From Pseudomonadota bacterium (GTDB lineage: Bacteria; Pseudomonadota; Alphaproteobacteria; Rhizobiales; Xanthobacteraceae), in the NCBI GenBank assembly GCA_021779635.1, contig JAJYAH010000310.1, forward strand, positions 1-7,777: a DNA stretch of 7,777 nucleotides, in the 5' to 3' direction. Below the pieces are notes generated by a model, which saw only the letters and a program-made list of their open reading frames with translations, made no database searches and had not been told where the DNA came from. The translations under genes and the position numbers were made by a program. Positions 1 to 6,000 of the stretch are shown here, in pieces. Each line of letters begins with the position of its first letter. Within the stretch, counting starts at the first letter, position 1.

Positions 1-226
1 GCTCGATGCCACGTCGGCGATATTCCTCGAGTGCGTGCTCAAACAACTCGTACCAGAATTTCCCGCGCGGTTCCGGTGGAAGAGCAGTGATTTTTCCGCT
101 TGGCGTCATCGTCGTCATGTTCTCGATGATGTAACGGAGTCGCTCGGCTATTTCCTGCTCGCTCGAATGTTGGAGATAAGGTCGTAGACGATAACCCTCT
201 ATCCAAATTTGCCGGCGCGTCTTCAT
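1..226 (-). CDS. Unrecognised small protein, third gene of the AbiE-like operon (3' end beyond left edge)
   Basis: On the minus strand an ATG at 226-224 opens a frame that stays free of stops for 75 codons to the edge of the window, so only the N-terminal part is visible. The protein starts MKTRRQIWIEGYRL and continues with acidic/basic helical stretches (an ERLRYIIENM segment at about residues 29-38) and a WYELFEHALEEYRRRG segment at about 57-72. It is predicted soluble, with no signal peptide or membrane segment. I do not recognise a family. It begins 24 bases after the toxin stop codon on the same strand, so it is probably co-transcribed with the antitoxin and toxin. A GGGAGG sequence at 248-243 could serve as ribosome binding site but lies 16 bases from the ATG; a TTG two codons upstream (232-230) is 10 bases away and is an alternative start. 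Continuous frame, sensible composition and operon position are seen; function is unknown. Confidence 0.6.
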   Translation of the reverse strand, partial: MKTRRQIWIEGYRLRPYLQHSSEQEIAERLRYIIENMTTMTPSGKITALPPEPRGKFWYELFEHALEEYRRRGIE

Positions 227-242
227 GAGCAAGATGCGGGGT

Positions 243-248
243 CCTCCC
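243..248 (-). promoter_or_regulatory. Possible ribosome binding site for the left-edge gene
   Basis: The minus strand reads GGGAGG here, immediately after the toxin stop codon at 253-251. Spacing is 10 bases to a TTG at 232 and 16 bases to the ATG at 226. The spacing favours TTG while codon preference favours ATG, so the start is not settled. Confidence 0.4.
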
Positions 249-250
249 GA

Positions 251-1120
251 TCAATCTCGGAGCGTCATCGCGCGGAGCCAAGCATCGACCTGTCCAAAGG
301 CATCCTGCTGCCATTGCTCCGGGGTACGATCACCCATAATACGGGTGTCCTCAACAAACTGCCGAACGCAGGTCGGTCCAAAACCCTCAAGCGTGTCAAA
401 CTTCTCGGCGATGTAGCCATACCCCTCAACGGCGCTTTCTTCTCCCATCAGTTCCTGGCACGACGCCGCAAGCGCTTCTATCCCCTCGGGATAGTTCCGG
501 ATGCAGTAATAGATGTCGTAGGCGTCTTTCTGCTTGAAGCGGCCGTGCAGCGCGTGCCCCTTCATGGCGAGCAATGCCGGGATTGAACAAACGGCAATCT
601 CGACCTTGTTCGTCCCGCCCTGCGGCATGGGGCCGTCAATGGCGACGTATTGGAAGAAACGGACAGCCAGATCAGCGCCGTCTGCCTTCTGGACCGCGAA
701 GTTAGCGACGAGCGGCGGGTTATTCTTCACAATCTTCGCGTCGCGCGGCATCAGGAAGTCCACGATGACTTCGATCGGCGGACCGCCGTCTTTAGCAGGC
801 ACGCTCCGGACAAGCTGAAAGCGTCGCAATTCGGCACTTTGCGCGTAGCCATGCTCCATCAGCGCCTCGACGAGCGATGCATATTCTCCATCGCCAAGGG
901 CTTCCGGGTCGAGGCTAAGATCTACATCGATAGACCCGACATGCGGCATTTCATCGTTGTTAAGCAGAAGCCAGGGCACGGCGCCGCCAATCACGGCGAA
1001 CTTGCCTTCGAAGCTTCCCAATATCTGGCCGATCTCGATGAGGACGCTTTTTACAGCCGCTGTGGTGCGGTCGTCATAGTCGGCCGCCGATTGCGGCTCA
1101 GGTGGCGTTACGCCGGCCAT
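251..1120 (-). CDS. AbiEii/AbiGii-type nucleotidyltransferase toxin (DUF1814-like)
   Basis: This 289-residue cytosolic protein looks like the toxin of a type IV toxin-antitoxin pair. The AbiEii family belongs to the DNA polymerase beta nucleotidyltransferase fold and slows growth, probably by transferring nucleotides to RNA. Visible motifs are the nucleotide-binding turn VIGGAVPW (G45-G46), the metal-binding pair in SIDVDLSLD (D65, D67), a third acidic residue in IEVIVDFL (D121), and the family-typical LLAMKGHALHGR with K187 followed by KDAYDIYY (K198, D199, D202). The gap between the GG turn and the DxD pair is slightly long for the family, and Ala follows the GG. The start is well supported: TGAGG at 1130-1126 lies five bases before the ATG. 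The ATG overlaps the 3' end of the antitoxin gene by 13 bases, implying translational coupling. Family assignment is by motif recognition; the activity and its target are inferred. Confidence 0.85.
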   Translation of the reverse strand: MAGVTPPEPQSAADYDDRTTAAVKSVLIEIGQILGSFEGKFAVIGGAVPWLLLNNDEMPHVGSIDVDLSLDPEALGDGEYASLVEALMEHGYAQSAELRRFQLVRSVPAKDGGPPIEVIVDFLMPRDAKIVKNNPPLVANFAVQKADGADLAVRFFQYVAIDGPMPQGGTNKVEIAVCSIPALLAMKGHALHGRFKQKDAYDIYYCIRNYPEGIEALAASCQELMGEESAVEGYGYIAEKFDTLEGFGPTCVRQFVEDTRIMGDRTPEQWQQDAFGQVDAWLRAMTLRD

Positions 1121-2184
1121 GACAACCTCATACGCCGCAAATGTTCAGCCGCTTCGCGCCCTCGCTCTCCTGCCGTCCAAAGATCAAGATAAGTTTGAAT
1201 AGCGCCCGTGCACACGATCCCCGGCGCCGGTTCGACCGTATCGCCGAGCAACCCGCCGTCTTTCGGGATCGTTATCACGACATTCTCGCCTTTCAGCGAT
1301 GGAGAGAGTTTAAGTTTCTCTTTTAGCCGCTCAAGTCCGGCACTGTCTGCGTAAAAATACTGCGTACCGGTGCGGCCATACGGGGCAAACCAGTTGGCAG
1401 CAGAAAACGAGGTGAATGCGGCCTTCGCACCGACCGAGGCGAACGCTTGACGCGCGGCCTCCTCGAAAGCATTGCCGTGCAAGATCGTATAGAAGCCCAT
1501 ACGTTCGCCGTCCGGAGCTTCATACTGGTCTCGCCAAGCGTCGAGCAGGGCATCGGGCCTCGAGAGCAAGAAGCCTAGCTCCGCTTCTTTCGCCCATTCG
1601 CGACGGATGAGACCTGTACGCACATTGCTGACATGCCCAAGACTAACGTCGGCGGCTTTTGCCAAGTCCGCTACGCGCCAAGCACGCTTCGGATCACGCA
1701 ACATGATGCGCAATACCTGCGCGGATTTCGGCTTGAACAGCGACCTTAGTTCCCGCCGTTCGGCGGGCGGTGTGTATGATACGAGTCTTTCGATAAATAC
1801 GTTGTCGAAGACAAGCCGGGCATTTCCGGCTAGATCGAGAAAGCCGACATTGCTGTCTTTGCAGAGAGCTTGTGCCTCTTGCGACAGGTAAGGAGCGATG
1901 AAGATTGGTACGGCGTTTTTGCCGAGCCGGACGACATATTCATCCAGTTGGTGCAGGGCGGCGCGAACGTTGCGGGGCTGGCCGTTTGATTTCACCTCGC
2001 AAATCAAAATTCGAGGTTTGTCGGCAATGTGTATGCGGGCAAGGATATCGATCCCGCGATCCCGCGAAGGCGGCTCGACCTCAATGCTCTCGACCTGGAT
2101 AGCGGGCACCTCGGCGATTATCTTTTTGAGGGCGGTCGCCGCCCGGGTCTCCAATTCTTTCAATGGTTCTGGCGTTTTCAACAT
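1108..2184 (-). CDS. AbiEi-family type IV antitoxin/regulator with PD-(D/E)XK-like N-terminal domain
   Basis: This 358-residue protein is the presumed antitoxin and autorepressor of the toxin gene it overlaps. Residues about 1-125 resemble a PD-(D/E)XK nuclease fold: RDRGIDILAR gives D46, and LICEVKSNGQ gives E63 and K65, the canonical D...ExK set. Residues about 150-200 form a winged helix-turn-helix (ADLAKAADVSLGHVSNVRTG), as in AbiEi proteins that bind their own promoter. The C-terminal half ends in an AbiEi-like segment (GAIQTYLDLWTAGERG then EAAEHLRR, about 327-351). It is longer than the classical AbiEi antitoxins of about 200-280 residues because of the nuclease-like part. The ATG at 2184 is the only usable start: an in-frame stop lies at 2205-2203 with no GTG or TTG between. 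No Shine-Dalgarno sequence precedes it, matching the leaderless promoter described separately. The antitoxin role is inferred from family and neighbour. Confidence 0.8.
   Translation of the reverse strand: MLKTPEPLKELETRAATALKKIIAEVPAIQVESIEVEPPSRDRGIDILARIHIADKPRILICEVKSNGQPRNVRAALHQLDEYVVRLGKNAVPIFIAPYLSQEAQALCKDSNVGFLDLAGNARLVFDNVFIERLVSYTPPAERRELRSLFKPKSAQVLRIMLRDPKRAWRVADLAKAADVSLGHVSNVRTGLIRREWAKEAELGFLLSRPDALLDAWRDQYEAPDGERMGFYTILHGNAFEEAARQAFASVGAKAAFTSFSAANWFAPYGRTGTQYFYADSAGLERLKEKLKLSPSLKGENVVITIPKDGGLLGDTVEPAPGIVCTGAIQTYLDLWTAGERGREAAEHLRRMRLSWPA
1126..1130 (-). promoter_or_regulatory. Ribosome binding site of the toxin gene, inside the antitoxin gene
   Basis: The minus strand reads TGAGG, five bases before the toxin ATG at 1120. 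It lies inside the last codons of the antitoxin gene, so ribosomes finishing the antitoxin can reinitiate at the toxin. It decides the toxin start. Confidence 0.6.
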
Positions 2185-2190
2185 TGGCTG

Positions 2191-2218
2191 AAAATACCAG
2201 TTTTAGTGAAAAAGTCAA
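2191..2218 (-). promoter_or_regulatory. Predicted leaderless promoter of the antitoxin-toxin operon
   Basis: On the minus strand TTGACT (2218-2213) and TATTTT (2196-2191) are separated by 16 bases, and TGG directly precedes the -10 box as in extended -10 promoters. Counting from the -10 box puts transcription start at about 2184, the A of the antitoxin ATG. That explains why no ribosome binding site is present and predicts a leaderless mRNA. The -35 box lies between the arms of a 9-bp inverted repeat, so a bound repressor would mask it. Confidence 0.5.
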
Positions 2219-2231
2219 GATGTTTCACTAA
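2203..2231. repeat. 9-bp perfect inverted repeat flanking the antitoxin -35 box
   Basis: TTAGTGAAA (2203-2211) and TTTCACTAA (2223-2231) are exact reverse complements separated by 11 bases. The spacer contains most of the minus-strand -35 element TTGACT (2218-2213). This is the most extensive dyad in the gap and the best single operator candidate for the winged-helix antitoxin. Confidence 0.55.
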
Positions 2232-2279
2232 TTATGCCACTTTCAGCGCGCGGTGAAATAGCCGAGTTCGCTGAAATCT

Positions 2280-2313
2280 GAGCAATTCTGGCTATTTAGA
2301 CTAAAAATTGCTC
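2280..2313. repeat. 8-bp inverted repeat with an internal 11-bp palindrome, ahead of the rightward genes
   Basis: GAGCAATT (2280-2287) and AATTGCTC (2306-2313) are perfect reverse complements with an 18-base spacer. The spacer contains a second palindrome, TTTAGACTAAA (2295-2305). It sits about 35 bases before the start of the HEPN-like gene and has no TGAAA boxes, so it may be an operator or RNA hairpin for the rightward unit. I see no confident promoter here. The closest pairing is CTGAAA (2271-2276) with TATTTA (2293-2298), 16 bases apart, which is weak. Confidence 0.35.
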
Positions 2314-2347
2314 TCCTACGGGCGTGCGAATCTAAGGTAGAACAGCT

Positions 2348-2994
2348 TTGTGGATGGGGACTGTGCTCTCTTCCAAATATCTCGACAGCCTGACCGATTG
2401 CCCGCCGAGCACCAATCCTTTCCATGTGCCATGGCCGATGCCCGGAAGGCCCGACGGTTTCCCAACGTTCGAGACCTACAAGGAATGGTGCGCCTTCGTA
2501 TTACTCTTCGGCCTACCCCTCGTCCGTTCCCCTCACGGTGGCGGCGAAATTCGAAAGCGCGCAAAAGCTCTATGTTTTGACCTGGGTGGATTTCGACTTG
2601 ATCAAAGCCGGCGAGCTCATGGCGCTCACGGCACTCGAACTAGCGGTGACCGATCGATACGCCGGAAAGGAAATGGCCCGGCGAAGAGAAGCCGCCGTTA
2701 AGAAAGGCGGCCGGGCTCTCAAACCGAGAACAACGGCGAATCGAAAACGTGTCCTTCGCCGATCTCTTAAAATACATGGTCGATCACGACGGATTAACCG
2801 ACGAACAGGTTGGGCTGAATGCACGTTGCGGACCTCCTTCGACCGTGCTCGGCCTCTTAACGGGCAAGACCCGGCCAAGCCTCGCCGAAATGCGCAATGC
2901 ACTCGCACATGGCGCACCGTTCGGAGGATTTCCGCGAGCCGGTCTCCTCGAACTGGTGAGAGACCTCGTCGCATACGTCTATCGCGGCTGTTGA
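2348..2994 (+). pseudogene. HEPN-like protein gene split by two single-base frameshifts
   Basis: Protein-like sequence runs through three frames in turn. Frame one covers 2348 to about 2515 (SLTDCPPSTNPF..PGRPDGFPTFETYKEWCAF). Frame two covers about 2520-2743 (TVAAKFESAQKLYVLTWVDF, then LMALTALELAVTDRYAG). Frame three runs from about 2746 to the TGA at 2994 (VSFADLLKYMVDHDGLTDEQ, then SLAEMRNALAHG). Dropping one C from CCCC (2516-2519) and one A from AAAA (2744-2747) gives one 214-residue frame. The C-terminal RNALAH (2893-2910) fits the R-polar-xxx-H motif of HEPN ribonucleases, and the mostly helical protein with an ALTALELA helix also fits HEPN. A TTG at 2348 has AAGG at 2334-2337, ten bases upstream; an in-frame ATG follows at 2354. 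It lies 70 bases before the NACHT gene on the same strand. Genuine decay, sequencing indels and phase variation cannot be told apart here. HEPN assignment is by motif only. Confidence 0.65.
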
Positions 2995-3064
2995 AGCCCG
3001 CAAATGAAGTCGAGATTATTCGGAGATTGAAGCAGCCCTCTCACCGTTTTAGCTTGTTGTGTGA

Positions 3065-6000
3065 ATGGCAATCCTCAGAACAGATATTACTCGCGCGCTG
3101 GACGAGTTGATCGAAAGCGAGTCTTGGACGGAGTTTCAGGCGCTCGCCGTTGTGCTCGCGAAGCAGAAGTGGCCGGAGCTGATAGCCACCGAGAGGCACA
3201 AGGACGGCGGGCTTGACGCCTATGCTCCGGCGTCCCTAGCAGACGGCAGGAAGGGTAAGGGCGTTGCCGCGTCGCTCACCGCAACGCTTACAAAAGTACA
3301 AGGCGATGCGCAGACTGCAAAGCAGAACTACACCGATCTCGAAATTCTGCTGTTTGTCACGCCACACAAAGTCCCCGTACCGACCACAACGAAGTGGGCA
3401 GAGGAGGTAGCAAAGGCGTGCGGGCCTGAGCTTTACGTCCTGTCTAGAGAAGAAATTGTCACTTCTTTGATGCTACCGCAAAACGCGCCACTCTGCGGTT
3501 GGCTTCCGGGCATCACGGTGCCTATCGAACCCAACGAGGCCGACCTTCTTGGAAGGGTCCGCGCGGCAGTTGCCGAGGAGGCGGAGTTGTGGCGGCGGCG
3601 GCAGCACATGACTGATCGCCCTACAATTTCCCTGCATGCCGCAAAGCTTGATGAGAAGGGCAAAGAGACAACCGAAACCATGGATATCGAGGCGCTGCGT
3701 GTCGCCCTTGGCCAAGCGCGGCGCCTCACCTTGGAGGCGCCAGGCGGTAGCGGCAAGACCACGACGCTCGTTCGAATCGCAACAGAGCCATCGCGCAGCG
3801 ACGAGATTTCATTTCTCGTCGACTTGCCGGCCTGGATTCATTCTGGCCGTGACCTGCTGGAGTTCATAGCAAGTGGTCCGCCCTTCCGAGCCCGCAATAT
3901 CACGTCGAACAATCTCGCCCAATTGGCGCAGCACGCCCAATTCTCCTTCTTGCTGAATGGATGGAACGAGATTGCGGAGATTCATTCTCCGCCAGCAATC
4001 ACGGCTTTGGACGGGCTTGAGCGCAATCACCCCACCGCCGGGATCATCGTCGCTACGCGGAATCATCATATCAGTCCGCCGCTGCCGGGCGCGATCCGAA
4101 CCCAATTGCTGGGTGTTACGCGGCAACAACGCGCCGAATACCTAAAAGAGGTGCTGGGCGATCGAGCTGAAGAATTGCGCCTTCACTTGGTAGGCAATCG
4201 GGTTCTAGATAGACTTACCCGCACGCCGCTAATTCTAGCAGAGGTCGTAACGATCTTTCAATCGGGCCAGCCGGTCCCCACCACACGGGTCGGCGTGCTT
4301 CGTGCGGTTACAAACCTGGTCGAAAGCGGTCCTTCGCACAGGCCTCACCTTCAAATTGCTCCCCTGCAAGGCCATGCGGGAAAATACCTGGCCCATCTCG
4401 CCGCCACGATGACCGAGCGGGGTGAGGCTCTCGTCTTTGCGCCGGAAGCGCGCGCGGCGCTTATTTCAGTATCAACTAAGCTGCAAGCCGAGAAGCAACT
4501 TACAACGCTGCCCGATCCGGATTCGATTTTGCATGTGCTTACAGCCCACCACGTCCTTGAGCAGATCGATCATCCCTCTGTCGGTTACCGCTTCCAGCAC
4601 CAGCAACTTCAAGAATACTACGCCTCTCGGTCGCTCGTTCAGTCGCTAACAGCGCTCGTTGGCAAGGACGACGAAGCAGCCGACTTGGCCTTTGCTGCTG
4701 CCTATATCAACAAGCGGATGTGGGAAGAGCCTCTGCGCATGGCGGCAGAAGACTTATGCCTTGCTGTCGCAGAAGAGCATAAGAAGGCTACCGCCGTCAG
4801 CGAAGGCACACGGCTGATCAGGATGGCCCTGCGGGTCGACCCAATTCTGGCAGCCGACATGGCGCGCTTGGCGGGCGCCCATATCTGGAGCGAGGTGAGA
4901 GATGCGTTCGGCACCGTTTTGAGGCACTGGTATTCGATCGGCGATGTTCATCACAAGCAGCTTGCAATGGCTGCTATGACGGCAACCGCATCTGATGACT
5001 TCGCTGACGTAATCCTACCGCTGGTGACTCACACAGATCGGGAAATTCGCCTTTCCGTCTACACGGCAGGTGATGCATTCTACCCGACCAGCTTGGGAAC
5101 CGAATGGCGCAATGCCGTCGAGTCGTGGCACGAAGACGCGAGGGCCGATTTCGTTTCTGAAGTGGTTCACTACAGTTTTATGGCCGAGATCGGCGAACGT
5201 TTCGCATTGCATGACCCCAGCGAAGAAGTTCGCAATAAGGCGATTCAGGAATTGTGCTGGATCTCGGCCACCGACGCTTTGGAACGGGTGATCAACGGCC
5301 TTACCGATGCATCGCTCGAGGCTGCGCTGCCGGCCTTCTTCCCCGAGATCATTCCCGAAGCGGCTCGGCACCGCGTCATCGCCGCCAATCGCCGTCTTGT
5401 CGCGCGCGAAATGACAACCTTAGGCCGGATACGGCTTTGGCTCACAGGCGCCGAGTACGGGGACGCATCTGTTCCATCCGAGCTGATGAGAGAATTGGAA
5501 ACTCTGTCACCTCCAATCGATCAACACGGAGCTCACGCAGTCGAGAGCGCGCTCAAAGTCGTCAAAGAACATGACCCAGGATGGGTAAGCACCTGGATCA
5601 CAACTAAGTTGTTGGACGGATCACTCACAGGAGAACAATGGAAGCCATTCCTGCGCCGGGTACAGCCCGAGCAAGGTGACCAGCTTGTTAGGGCGATGGC
5701 TACGCGAGAACTTTCGTATCGCGAACACGCGGCGACCCGCATGATTTTGTCGACAGACCCGACGCCCGAACTGACGAGGCGAATTTTCGATGAGCTTTGC
5801 GGACTTCAGGGCTCCATGTCATCGGCGAACGGCCAGCAGGATACCTACAAATATCTCGATCAATTGCGGGGCGCTTTCCGCGATCTGAATGTCGAAATCG
5901 CCGTGACCGGCATGATGCGGTCACTGGACGGAGATTTCGATACCGATAAGTTCCGCGTGGTTGCGCGAATTTTTGGCCGCGTGAACAGCGATGCCGGGGA

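Larger units (their letters stand above)
2176..2276. promoter_or_regulatory. Cluster of seven TTTCA/TGAAA half-sites, candidate antitoxin operators
   Basis: TGAAA (plus strand) occurs at 2189, 2207, 2254 and 2272, and its complement TTTCA at 2176, 2223 and 2241. Two copies of TTTCA-N8-TGAAA (2176-2193 and 2241-2258) have identical geometry. The pairs 2189/2207, 2223/2241 and 2254/2272 each have the same 18-bp offset, and TTTCAGC (2241-2247) mirrors GCTGAAA (2270-2276). The cluster covers the antitoxin start codon, -10 and -35 boxes. AbiEi antitoxins are known to bind inverted repeats at their own promoter and repress it cooperatively, so these are the natural operator candidates. The repeats are seen directly; binding is inferred. 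The AT-rich context could produce some boxes by chance, but not easily the spacing. Confidence 0.5.

Noticed and set aside
39..314. Minus-strand 91-codon frame overlapping the toxin 3' end.
   Set aside because: It overlaps the toxin gene, is rich in Arg/Pro/His with no helical patterning, and conflicts with the better frame that starts at 226 just after the toxin stop.
650..1192. Plus-strand 180-codon open frame antisense to the toxin gene.
   Set aside because: It lies opposite a gene with strong family motifs, its composition is that of an antisense shadow, and no ribosome binding site supports it.
2176..2276. TGAAA repeats as a miniature CRISPR-like or iteron array.
   Set aside because: The repeated unit is only five bases, orientation alternates, and it sits over a promoter, which fits operators rather than CRISPR repeats or a replication origin.
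2510..2750. Programmed +1 frameshifting to express the split HEPN-like gene.
   Set aside because: Two independent shifts would be needed, and neither site shows a slow or stop codon or an internal Shine-Dalgarno arrangement typical of known +1 sites.
2749..2994. Plus-strand GTG-initiated 81-residue protein as a stand-alone gene.
   Set aside because: The GTG has no ribosome binding site, and the coding signal continues upstream into another frame through a single-base shift, so it is better seen as the 3' part of the broken gene.
2424..3110. Plus-strand open frame of 228 codons as one intact gene.
   Set aside because: Only its middle third (about 2520-2743) reads like a real protein. The first and last parts are Arg/Ser-rich frame shadows, and it overlaps the start of the NACHT gene. 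The three-frame HEPN-like reading explains the region better.
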